NCBI RefSeq assembly: GCF_022647325.1
Contig: NZ_CP071408.1
Span: forward strand, 1-64,000
DNA: 64,000 nucleotides
Reading direction: 5' to 3'
Origin: Pantoea deleyi
GTDB taxonomy: Bacteria > Pseudomonadota > Gammaproteobacteria > Enterobacterales > Enterobacteriaceae
This document shows positions 34,687 through 42,744 of the stretch, piece by piece. Every line of letters starts with the position of its first letter. The stretch's first letter is position 1. The notes beneath the pieces are model-generated. The model ran no database searches. It was given only the letters and a program-made list of their open reading frames with translations, and was not told the origin of the DNA. The position numbers and the translations under genes are program-made.

Positions 34687-35433
34687 ATGAAAATCTGGCC
34701 TTTTACCAGCACCACTCAATTTTTAACGGCAATTTGCGCTTCGTTTTTTTTCCAAACCACACATGCAGCTATGTATGTGTACCCGATGGAAACTGCCGTA
34801 GGAGAGAATGGATCTTCTCAGATAAGAGTGATTTCCCAGGATAATGACGTTCAGTTCGTCAAGATTAAGTTAAAAAAGATATTAAATCCTGCAACTGATA
34901 AGGAACATGAAGTTGATTTTGACATGTCTGACGCCAGTCAGCTTATCATTACGCCTCAGAAACTGGCTCTTGCCGCAGGGGGCGAAAGGCTGGTAAGAAT
35001 TGTTTCGGTTAACCTTCCGCAAAAAGAAACCACCTGGCGGGTTTATTTTGAAGGCGTTAATGAGATTACATACAATCTCTCGCCGGGCGAAAGTAAAAGC
35101 GCAGCAGGTGACGCTCAGGTGGGCGTTAATATTATCTGGGGCGTGCTGGTTCACGTGGCACCACAGAAAGAGGTTGCCAGAATGGAATACAGTCCTGCGT
35201 CAGGAAAAGTGACCAATAGCGGTACTATTCGCATTCCCGTGAAGGAATTCGGTACGTGCAGCTCAGCCAGCGACTGTAAGTGGGAAAAAAAGGAAATAAC
35301 GCTTTACCCGGACAGCATAGTTTCCATTCCAGGAATAAAGTTCCTTCCCGGAAAGACTTACAAAATAAAGTATTTTAACTGGATTAAAAATACGACTGAA
35401 GTGATGGAATTGCCTGCTTCACTGGTAAGGTAG
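34687..35433 (+). CDS. CS1-type (alternate chaperone/usher) periplasmic chaperone
   Basis: The 248-residue protein has a signal peptide (cleavage after HA near residue 27) and resembles the CooB/CblB/TcfA chaperones of class 5 fimbriae rather than the PapD type: AMYVYPMETAVGENG at the start of the mature chain and an immunoglobulin-like fold. Two cysteines occur in CSSASDC. It would stabilise the pilin and adhesin in the periplasm. First gene in the standard chaperone-pilin-usher-adhesin order. Confidence 0.9.
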   Translation: MKIWPFTSTTQFLTAICASFFFQTTHAAMYVYPMETAVGENGSSQIRVISQDNDVQFVKIKLKKILNPATDKEHEVDFDMSDASQLIITPQKLALAAGGERLVRIVSVNLPQKETTWRVYFEGVNEITYNLSPGESKSAAGDAQVGVNIIWGVLVHVAPQKEVARMEYSPASGKVTNSGTIRIPVKEFGTCSSASDCKWEKKEITLYPDSIVSIPGIKFLPGKTYKIKYFNWIKNTTEVMELPASLVR

Positions 35434-35481
35434 CTCCCTTTATTAATGAAGGGTTTATATAAAACACTCAAGGAATGCTCA

Positions 35482-35988
35482 ATGAAAAATAACCTCAAAA
35501 CCGTTATTGGTGCAGCTGCACTTATGGCCGCGTTCAGCGCCAGCGCCGTACAGCGTGATATTACCGTAACCGCCGATATTGACTCAACCGTCGACGTGAC
35601 GCTGGCTGACGGTTCTGCACTTCCGGCCTCGGTTGCCATGCAGTACCTCCCGGGCAAGGGACTGGATTCCCACAAGCAGAACATCAAGTTCTGGTCTAAT
35701 GCCGTTAACAAGGACCTGAATGTCAGCCTTGCATCATCTCCCTCGCTGACGGACGGGAACGGCGGTAATGCGATCCCGCTGAGCGTGTCGGTCAATGGCA
35801 CGGCGTTAACAACAACAGCGGCTGTGCTCACCTATGCCTCACTTTTCCCGACGGGTATCACTAACGGTTCCGCCATCGTGCCGCTGGTAATTTCACAGGC
35901 TAACCAGCAAGCAGCCATCACCTCCGGCAAATACAGCGGCGTCGTAAGCCTTGTTGTGACTCAGGCTACTGGCACCCCTAGCCAATAA
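35482..35988 (+). CDS. CS1/alpha-type major fimbrial subunit
   Basis: The start is ATG 35482 with AAGGA upstream; the ORF extension to 35446 is discarded. The 168-residue precursor has a signal peptide cleaved before VQRDITVTADID, which is the conserved N-terminus of class 5 pilins such as CooA and CblA. The mature chain has no cysteines, as usual in this class, and is rich in Ser, Thr and Ala. It would form the fimbrial shaft. Confidence 0.92.
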   Translation: MKNNLKTVIGAAALMAAFSASAVQRDITVTADIDSTVDVTLADGSALPASVAMQYLPGKGLDSHKQNIKFWSNAVNKDLNVSLASSPSLTDGNGGNAIPLSVSVNGTALTTTAAVLTYASLFPTGITNGSAIVPLVISQANQQAAITSGKYSGVVSLVVTQATGTPSQ

Positions 35989-36051
35989 TAATTCGCCCGC
36001 AATGTAGCCTTGACGGGACGTGTGTCCCGTCTTTTTTTCAGGGAGCCTGGG

Positions 36052-38766
36052 ATGAATAGTAAACTCCGACTTCTGACTGCAGCGATCATTGCCGCCCTGC
36101 CGCTCTGCGGCATGTCCTATGCAGAGGTGCGCGTTCCTCCTGGATTTGAAGAGCTTGCCCGCGGGCAGAATATGATGCTGGAAGTTTCACTGTACGGTGA
36201 GTCTCTCGGTGTATTTGAGGCAAGGGTTGACCTGGAGACTGTTCAGTTCATGCATCCCCGGGAGCTCACTGCTGCCGTACTGAAAAAGTATGCCAGCGTA
36301 CCGGGCCTGCAGGCCCTGCTCCAGAAGTCTCTCCGCTCTCCTTTAAGACGTAATGGTACCCTTTCCTGCGGTACTAATGGCAGGGTACCGGGCTGCGATT
36401 ATATTGACACCGACAGCATGGCCATTATTTACGATGAAAATAATGCCCGGGCCGGTTTATTTCTTGGGCCGCAGTATCGCCCTAAAAAAGACGCTCAGGA
36501 CATCTATTATGACGCCAGTGCGGACAGCAGTAATGCGCTGGTTCATCAGCAAAATGTCAACTTTGTTGCTGACAGAAACTATCAGTCCGCCTCCGTCCAG
36601 GGCAACGGTTCGCTGGGCGTGACGCAGAATGGCTATCTGAATATTGACTGGAACTGGCACGGCCAGCGCGCGCGTTCATCCAGCGTGCAGGAGGCGGAGG
36701 TCAGCAACGCCTATTTCCGGCAGGACCTCTGGAAGCGCGTCTATGTTCAGGGCGGAATGATGGATGCTCGCGACATTTTCAGCAACGCCGGCGGGAATAT
36801 CAACCTCAGCCAGCTGCCCCTGGGTAAAATTCGTGGTGCGCGCCTGGGGTCCACCCTGTCATGGGTCAACATGGATAAGGTTTCCCGGGGCACACCCGTT
36901 AACGTTTTCCTTTCCCAGGACTCCCGGGTGGATGCTTACCGCGATGGCCAGCTGCTCTCCTCTTTCTACCTTAAGGCCGGCGCGCAGGAACTTGACACGC
37001 GAACCTTCCCGGCAGGCAGCTATGTCGTCTCTTTGCGCATCTATGAAAACAGCCAGCTGGTCAGAACCGAAACCGTGCCCTATACCGGTACCGGCAGCGC
37101 GCAGCCTAGCTCCTTTCAGTGGTTTATTCAGGGCGGGAACATCAGCGATGACGGCGGCGTCAGGCAGCGCTCTGATGATGACAGCAGGCGCGTTGTGCAG
37201 GGCGGACTGCGCCTGCCCGTGACCGCAAACGCATCACTGACCGCAGGCGCTGCCCTCCTCCGCGACGCACGCTACTGGGAAGGTGCAGCAGACTGGGCGC
37301 ACGGATTCAGTTCAGGCCCCCTTGACGGCATGATGACAACGCGCGCCAGCTATCTGTATGGCAGCGACGGCTCCCGGGGGAATATTCAGCAGCTTAACTA
37401 CAACGACGGCTTTTCTCTCAGCTTCTACCGTTCGTCAATGACCGCACCTGACTGTGACAATCAGGCAGAACACCGCTATAGCTACAGCGGCTGTTATAAA
37501 AGTACTAACGTCATGCTGTCCGTCCCCTTTTCTCAGTGGTACGGCACGCTGGGCTATGCGCTCAGCAGTAACGAAGGCCGTTACGTATATCGTCGTGACC
37601 TGCCCGATGATGACAAAAACGCACAGGCAGGCGTGCCCTGGGAGCAGGTATACCAGACTCGCTCGCGCAGCCGGACCTGGCAGACCGGCGTGACGCGACA
37701 GTTCAGATGGAGCAGCGTCAACGTCAGCTCAAGCGTTAATGCGTTTATGCGTAAAGACAGCGGCTATGACGGCACGGACAAGGGTGCCTTCCTCACATTC
37801 AGCCTGTCGCGCGCCTCAGGCGGCACCGCACGGTCAAGAAGCACGGCGTCTGCGGGCGCCAGCTGGCAGACCAGCCAGCGCGGCGGTGACCGGCTGGGCT
37901 ACAACGCGGCCTACAGCCATTACGCAGATGATACGGGTGAAAACGAGCTGGGTGCCTCACTTTATGGCGTCAATTCGGACACCGTGAACGCTTCGGCCTA
38001 CGGCCGGGCCGGTGGGCAGTACGGCAGCGGCGCGCTTACGGTCAGTGACGCCTGGCAGAAAACGGGTAATGCCCACACGCTGAGCAGCAGCGGAAATTAC
38101 AGCTCCTCTCTTGTTATCGACCGGAAGGGTCTCTTCTGGGGACGGTGGGGAGACGGCAACCCGTCCTCGGCCGTGACGGTGGGGGTGGAGCAGGACGACG
38201 AACAAAAGGACTCAAGAGTCAGCGTATCGCTGGACAGCGGGGGGCGGAGTGATATAAGCGGCAACAGTCGCGCCCTGTTTACCGTGCCCGGCTACCGGGA
38301 GACGACGTTCACCATTGCGGAGTCCGCGTCATCACCGGCAGGTACCAGCAGTGAAATCAGCAAAGGAGCCGGTTCGCGTACGTTATTCATGACCCCGGGC
38401 CGGGTATTTAACCGGGACATTGTGGTCAGTACCCGCTACACGTGGCTGGGGCAGATGACCGACGCGCAGCACCGGCCGCTTGAGGGGGGAATTCCGCTTA
38501 ACGTCATGTCCTGGACGCCACTCGGCGGGGGCGGATTCACGCTGGAAACAAACAGGCAGCTGAAAATGCTGTACGTGATGAAGGACCAGGCGTTCTGGCA
38601 GTGCAGCATGAAAGTGAGGGCGGTCCGTGACGTGGTGCGCTACGTAGGGGCAACGGCGTGCGAAAGCACGGACATGGCTAACCTGCCGGGAGCAGAGCAG
38701 AAGCAGGTTGAGCTGATGACTGCGGGCAACGTTCGTGATGCCCGCCCAACGGCAATGAACGAGTAA
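36052..38766 (+). CDS. CS1-type outer membrane usher
   Basis: Start ATG 36052 with AGGGAG upstream. The 904-residue protein has a signal peptide (cleavage before EVRVPPGFEEL) followed by a large beta-barrel, as in CooC/TcfC-type ushers. It exports and assembles subunits handed over by the chaperone. C-terminal cysteines (WQC...TAC) lie in the plug/CTD region. The frame is complete and GC-richer than the upstream regulators. Confidence 0.92.
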   Translation: MNSKLRLLTAAIIAALPLCGMSYAEVRVPPGFEELARGQNMMLEVSLYGESLGVFEARVDLETVQFMHPRELTAAVLKKYASVPGLQALLQKSLRSPLRRNGTLSCGTNGRVPGCDYIDTDSMAIIYDENNARAGLFLGPQYRPKKDAQDIYYDASADSSNALVHQQNVNFVADRNYQSASVQGNGSLGVTQNGYLNIDWNWHGQRARSSSVQEAEVSNAYFRQDLWKRVYVQGGMMDARDIFSNAGGNINLSQLPLGKIRGARLGSTLSWVNMDKVSRGTPVNVFLSQDSRVDAYRDGQLLSSFYLKAGAQELDTRTFPAGSYVVSLRIYENSQLVRTETVPYTGTGSAQPSSFQWFIQGGNISDDGGVRQRSDDDSRRVVQGGLRLPVTANASLTAGAALLRDARYWEGAADWAHGFSSGPLDGMMTTRASYLYGSDGSRGNIQQLNYNDGFSLSFYRSSMTAPDCDNQAEHRYSYSGCYKSTNVMLSVPFSQWYGTLGYALSSNEGRYVYRRDLPDDDKNAQAGVPWEQVYQTRSRSRTWQTGVTRQFRWSSVNVSSSVNAFMRKDSGYDGTDKGAFLTFSLSRASGGTARSRSTASAGASWQTSQRGGDRLGYNAAYSHYADDTGENELGASLYGVNSDTVNASAYGRAGGQYGSGALTVSDAWQKTGNAHTLSSSGNYSSSLVIDRKGLFWGRWGDGNPSSAVTVGVEQDDEQKDSRVSVSLDSGGRSDISGNSRALFTVPGYRETTFTIAESASSPAGTSSEISKGAGSRTLFMTPGRVFNRDIVVSTRYTWLGQMTDAQHRPLEGGIPLNVMSWTPLGGGGFTLETNRQLKMLYVMKDQAFWQCSMKVRAVRDVVRYVGATACESTDMANLPGAEQKQVELMTAGNVRDARPTAMNE

Positions 38767-38775
38767 GGAAAGAAT

Positions 38776-39924
38776 GTGAAATTATTCTGTTATCTGGGGC
38801 TGATTATGGGTGCTCTTGTTTCCAGTGTAGCGCCCTGCTACGCCGTTTACGAGGCTCCCATGGCCAGGAACACGACGCTGACGGCGAAATATGACCGGAT
38901 GTCCGTGCCCTCATCCCTCACGATATGGGACAATCTTTCAGGCGGCAGAGATGACACTGACGGGCAAAAGTGGGCCCGTAATACGCTGGTATGTAAGAGT
39001 TCAAGTGATTCAACGTATGGGGCCTGTAACCGCACCGCCCCCGCATGGTGGCAGAATGGGTCCCCCAGTGATGCAAATATTACATTAAAATTTACACTTG
39101 AAGGCAGCTCGACCTCCATAAACCTCAATATCACAGGTCGCCACGATTTCCGTGCCATCACGCCCGCTTCATGCGCGGTTATCGTAAATTACCCTGCGTC
39201 TTCTGCCACCGGGTGTGATGGCTTACTGGAGGCAACCAATCTTTTTACGTACACCATTTCTCAAGGCGAGCTTGCAAAACTCACGACCCCGGGAGTGTGG
39301 CGTGCCACGCTCAAACAGGACCTGTATCAGTGGGCCTCAACTTACCTGTATACCTGGACGGCCAGTATCGTTCTGACGGTGACGGACCTCAATAACCAGC
39401 AGATTTATTTTCCGGCCTTTCCCTACAGCGCGCCAAGGGTCGACCTGAACCTTAATAACCGGCCGGGAACCAGTAAAAACGCCACCGCCAGCGGCACCGC
39501 GTCCCTGGATATGTGCCTGTATGACGGCAGCAACTCCTCAAGCAACCGCGTGAATATGCTCTTCAGCGACGAGGGGGCGAGCGCGACAGGCAGGGCTGCC
39601 GGACTTTTCTCCGTCTATCGCACCGGCGCGGACAAAACGCAGGCTGCCAATCGCATTGACTACCAGGTCAGCGTCATTAACCCGACGACGGGAGTGGCTC
39701 AGGAGATAAAAAACGCTACCGAAATCAGCTGGAGCAATACTAACCAGCGTAATATCCAGCGTCAGGTCGTATTGCCGGGCGTGCCCGGAGTATCGCTCTG
39801 CGTCCCTGCCCCCATACAGCTCATCACGCCAGCCTTTAATCTGGCGGATAAGGCTGCGGGGTACTATACGGGTAAATTAACCATTATTTACACACCGTCG
39901 ACGCAGAGTAACGTCGCCAACTAG
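38776..39924 (+). CDS. CS1-type tip adhesin/minor subunit
   Basis: Start is GTG 38776 with AAGGA eight bases upstream, nine bases after the usher stop. The 382-residue precursor has a signal peptide (cleavage near CYA, residue 23), an N-terminal lectin-like half and a C-terminal pilin-like half with several cysteines, like CooD/CfaE. It would sit at the fimbrial tip and bind the host or plant surface. Receptor unknown. Confidence 0.88.
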   Translation: MKLFCYLGLIMGALVSSVAPCYAVYEAPMARNTTLTAKYDRMSVPSSLTIWDNLSGGRDDTDGQKWARNTLVCKSSSDSTYGACNRTAPAWWQNGSPSDANITLKFTLEGSSTSINLNITGRHDFRAITPASCAVIVNYPASSATGCDGLLEATNLFTYTISQGELAKLTTPGVWRATLKQDLYQWASTYLYTWTASIVLTVTDLNNQQIYFPAFPYSAPRVDLNLNNRPGTSKNATASGTASLDMCLYDGSNSSSNRVNMLFSDEGASATGRAAGLFSVYRTGADKTQAANRIDYQVSVINPTTGVAQEIKNATEISWSNTNQRNIQRQVVLPGVPGVSLCVPAPIQLITPAFNLADKAAGYYTGKLTIIYTPSTQSNVAN

Positions 39925-39949
39925 CTGAAGTGATTTTCTTCATGTGTTC

Positions 39950-40157
39950 CCCGGCAAGCACAGGCTTTGCAGCCGGTAGCAGGTTTTGTCCGTCACCGGG
40001 CGCAGCAGCCCGGCGCAACCCGCCAGAAACAGCTGAATGCCTTCTGATTCAGCCCGCACGTATGCCGGACATACCTCGCCCGCATCAGCGCTCGCACCTC
40101 ACTCACATTCTCCTTCAGGCCGGTCACACACCGCCTGTTTACACACCAGTTCGGCAT
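39950..40157 (-). pseudogene. yubB (DUF1281) remnant, second copy
   Basis: Starts at ATG 40157 (MPNWCVNRRCVTGL) and is homologous to the yubB start at 24808, with about three quarters identity. One G is missing in the ATGCGG(G)GCGAGG stretch, shifting the frame. Further on, the sequence jumps from LLRPVTD directly to KTCYRL, which equals an internal deletion of about 50 codons between two GACGGAC-AAAC-like repeats present in copy 1. It ends at the fimbrial cluster. It does not carry the AGCCC duplication seen in the first copy, so the two copies decayed independently. Confidence 0.82.
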
Positions 40158-40161
40158 GATT

Positions 40162-40375
40162 CTCTCCTCAGTCAATGGTTGCACGGCCTCACCTGCGCCG
40201 TGCCGACACAGCAGCCGGGCGCAAAGTGAAGCCAGCAGGGGCGACACCGGAAGCCGCACGCGCCGCCGGAGCGGACTGAATGTCCCGCGCACGGCGGGGA
40301 ACGGGTGAGGATGACGAGCGCCAGCGTCCCTTGCAGGCGAAGCGGCCCGGCTAACGTGAAGGCACGGCGCTGCCC
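40162..40375 (-). repeat. Leading-region repeat copy 6; right 148-bp direct repeat
   Basis: Bases 40162-40309 equal 24813-24960. Beyond them the homology to copy 4 continues (GAGGATGGCG-like, then CCCTTGCAGGCGAAGCGGCC and CCGGCTA-CGTGA-GGCACGGC), so this copy holds the part that is missing after 24960. Confidence 0.92.
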
Positions 40376-40504
40376 GACGGCAAGGAGGGAAGTATTCCGG
40401 AATTTGAAAGCGATAACAGCTGTTAGGCGCCGCTACTTAATTACCTGCAGGGCCGATAAAGAAAATCTGCAGAAAAAGATGATCAAAGACATAAATCGAT
40501 AAAA

Positions 40505-40527
40505 AAAAGTGCAGTTTCTGCACTTTT
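40505..40527. promoter_or_regulatory. Inverted repeat upstream of XRE gene
   Basis: AAAAGTGCAG-TTT-CTGCACTTTT has perfect 10-bp arms and lies 37 bases before the XRE-type gene. It could be an operator for that protein or a terminator for transcription in either direction. Confidence 0.6.
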
Positions 40528-40563
40528 CGCGAATACTATTTTTTCACTAATGGAGGGAATTTA

Positions 40564-40818
40564 ATGACAGGCTGGCAGCTTAAACTCTGGCGCAGGAGTC
40601 TGCTCTGGAAGAGGGAACGTGCAGCAACTGAACTTGGCGTCAGCCTGCGTACTTACAAAGATTATGAAAATGCGGATACGGTAAAACATTCGATCGCACT
40701 GGCAACCGTTACCCTGTCACTAATTAACGTATTGCCATCAATGCAAAGTCAGGAGATCAGCAGTGACAGCATGGTGCGTTTAATTAAAAAAATGATCAGC
40801 ACCGTAGAAGAAAAATAA
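40564..40818 (+). CDS. XRE-like HTH protein, 84 aa
   Basis: The N-terminal half W-Q-L-K-L-W-R-x-S-L-x-W-x-R-E-x-A-A-x-E-L-G-V-S-x-R-T-Y-K-D-Y-E is a Cro/CI-type helix-turn-helix; the C-terminal half is a helical extension. GGAGGG precedes the ATG. It lies just upstream of the LexA-controlled umuD. It probably represses its own promoter through the AAAAGTGCAG palindrome. Confidence 0.75.
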   Translation: MTGWQLKLWRRSLLWKRERAATELGVSLRTYKDYENADTVKHSIALATVTLSLINVLPSMQSQEISSDSMVRLIKKMISTVEEK

Positions 40819-40900
40819 AATACCAATATTTTCATGCACATGCTGAGATAAAGTACGATAGCTGTTTCGCTTTGCTTGTCACGCAAAATTGCCTCCATAA

Positions 40901-40920
40901 TACTGTATAAATAAACAGTA
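40901..40920. promoter_or_regulatory. LexA box (SOS operator) of second umuD
   Basis: The 20-base sequence has CTG-N10-CAG with the full flanking TA...TA and an AT-rich centre, matching the LexA consensus at nearly every position. It lies 80 bases before umuD. Confidence 0.9.
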
Positions 40921-40940
40921 ATCAAAAGGAGGGAATTTTT

Positions 40941-41003
40941 ATGCATTATTTATTAAAACAGGTTCTGACCGCGTCTTATCACGTCAGGAATACGGGACTA
41001 TGA
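40941..41003 (+). pseudogene. Short frame and XRE-gene relic before umuD
   Basis: GGAGGGAATTTTT and ATG at 40941 copy the ribosome-site region of the XRE gene at 40564. The 20-codon frame ends in a TGA that overlaps the umuD ATG. In another frame the last bases read R-D-Y-E-T-G, the usual end of an XRE helix-turn-helix, so this seems a decayed second XRE gene now acting as a leader. Confidence 0.45.
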
Positions 41004-41449
41004 AACCGGCAATCTATGCTGAGGGCCTGACGGTTTTGTGGCCAGCTCTTTTCACGCCGCCCGTGAAAATCCCTTTATATGGCGAATACTGCCCCGCAGG
41101 CTTCCCTTCCCCTGCACAGGATTACGTTGAAAAAGAACTCGATCTCAATGAGCTCTGTATTCGCAGAAGGGCATCAACCTTCTTCGTCCGTGCCAGTGGT
41201 AACAGTATGCAGGATCTTGGCCTCTGTGATGGCGATGTCATGGTGGTTGATCGCGCCGAACAGGCCTCTCACGGTGATATCGTTATAGCTGAGGTTAACG
41301 GTGAATTCACTGTTAAGCGGCTGCAGCTTCGCCCGCGCCTTGCGCTGTTGCCCATGAATCCGGCTTATGCCGTTATCTATCCGGAAGATCTACAGCTGCT
41401 CGGCGTCGTCACCTGGTTCTTTAGCAGCACGCGCGCACGCGGGAGGTAA
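41000..41449 (+). CDS. umuD: UmuD-like SOS mutagenesis protein with intact autoprotease residues
   Basis: The 149-residue protein has the catalytic serine in SGNSMQD and the lysine in [10 protein letters not shown], and a [11 protein letters not shown] region where UmuD is cleaved (usually Cys-Gly, here Ala-Gly). It therefore looks able to process itself on RecA filaments to UmuD'. A LexA box precedes it. It is followed by a umuC cut short at 41689, so its natural partner is lost; the full UmuC at 1562-2824 might substitute. Confidence 0.92.
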   Translation: MKPAIYAEGLTVLWPALFTPPVKIPLYGEYCPAGFPSPAQDYVEKELDLNELCIRRRASTFFVRASGNSMQDLGLCDGDVMVVDRAEQASHGDIVIAEVNGEFTVKRLQLRPRLALLPMNPAYAVIYPEDLQLLGVVTWFFSSTRARGR

Positions 41450-41458
41450 GCCTTGCAC

Positions 41459-41689
41459 ATGTTCGGACTGGCCGACGTCAACTCGTTTTACGCGAGCTGC
41501 GAGGCATTATTCCGTCCCGATCTGCGTGGTAAGCCCGTCATCGTACTCAGCAATAATGACGGTTGCGTCATCGCGCGCAGCGCTGGCGCAAAAAAACTCG
41601 GTATAAAAATGGGCGCGCCCTGGTTTCAAATTAAGGGGCAGGATTATGCAGAGCGGGTGCATGTCTTCAGTTCAAATTACGCGCTGTAG
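41459..41689 (+). pseudogene. umuC: umuC truncated by recombinase element
   Basis: Starts MFGLADVNSFYASCE and follows UmuC up to VHVFSSNYAL, equivalent to residue 76 of the full-length copy (FSSNYELYGD), then reads a TAG at once. The palm catalytic D-E pair is absent. Homology ends at about 41686, which marks the left edge of the inserted tyrosine-recombinase element. The remaining umuC part was not found to the right. Confidence 0.92.
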
Positions 41690-41759
41690 TAAGTTACGTG
41701 GAATGCAACATTTACTGAGTAAACTTTGAACAGCTATATTGCTGCCAGAGGTGAACGCA

Positions 41760-42743
41760 ATGCTGATCCCACCGGCTGAACATGTCCTGTTACTGGCCGA
41801 GCGCTGGCTGAAGCTGTTATCCGATCTGGGGCGGGCGCAGGCCACACTCACCGCTTACCGCAGTGCCCTCCGCCATTATCTTTTGTTCTGCAGCCAGCAC
41901 AGAATTGAACCTGAAAAGGCCCGGTTTGAAGATCTGGCCGCCTACATCAGCCCTCAGTTACCCGGTATGCCGTTTCCCGTGGCCAGCGCCACACTTCAGT
42001 TGCGCCTGTCTGCAATCCGTCTCTGGTATGACTTTCTGATGTATCAGGATCTCTGTCTGATAAACCCGCTGCCCCGCTCCGGCACGCCCGGCATGCTGAG
42101 TTCTGGCAGGGGGCTGGTTCCCCGCATCGTGAAGCTGCCACGGATCCCTGACGATGCACAGTGGCAGTCTTTTCTTTTTCATGCCGCCGCTTCCCCGCTG
42201 CGTGACCGCCTGATGCTGGCATTGACCTATTACGGTGCGCTGCGGCGATCTGAAATTACCTCATTAAGTATCGAAGACCTCGACTTTGCACACCGGCTTA
42301 TCCGTATCCGGGCAGAAACCACCAAGAGCCGGCGTGAACGCATCGTCTGTTACAGTCCGGCCGTTGCATCAGTGCTGGCGGCCCATCTGATGCAGATGAA
42401 GCGGGAAGGAATCTACAGAGGTGCTCTGTTCCGTTCCGCGTCCGATCGTAATCAGGCCGCGCCGCTCTCATTCTGGAGCTGGAGCAAAACGGTACGGAAA
42501 TGGGGGCTGGAGTCCGGTATGCCTGACATCTCAACCCATACATTCAGACACCTCCGCCTCACACATCTGGCCCGCGCGGGCTGGAAGCTGCACGAGCTGG
42601 CGACCTATGCAGGACACCGCGACCTGTCCACTACCCAGATTTATATCCACCTGTCGGGCCGCGATCTTGCTGCCAGGATGGCGGGCGCGATTGAAACGGC
42701 AGATATCAGGATGGCGAACCTCATTTTCAGCCCGGAGAAATAA
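41760..42743 (+). CDS. Tyrosine recombinase, first of a pair
   Basis: The start is ATG 41760 after AGAGGTG. The 327-residue protein has an N-terminal SAM-like core-binding domain and a C-terminal catalytic domain with Arg in GALRRSE, H-T-F-R, G-H-R in AGHRDLS and the nucleophile Tyr in TTQIYIH. This is a complete R-H-R-H-Y set. The size and pairing recall TnpA of Tn554-like elements and the XerC-like recombinases of rulB-inserted elements in Pseudomonas. It is followed at one base distance by a second recombinase. Confidence 0.9.
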   Translation: MLIPPAEHVLLLAERWLKLLSDLGRAQATLTAYRSALRHYLLFCSQHRIEPEKARFEDLAAYISPQLPGMPFPVASATLQLRLSAIRLWYDFLMYQDLCLINPLPRSGTPGMLSSGRGLVPRIVKLPRIPDDAQWQSFLFHAAASPLRDRLMLALTYYGALRRSEITSLSIEDLDFAHRLIRIRAETTKSRRERIVCYSPAVASVLAAHLMQMKREGIYRGALFRSASDRNQAAPLSFWSWSKTVRKWGLESGMPDISTHTFRHLRLTHLARAGWKLHELATYAGHRDLSTTQIYIHLSGRDLAARMAGAIETADIRMANLIFSPEK

Positions 42744-42744
42744 C

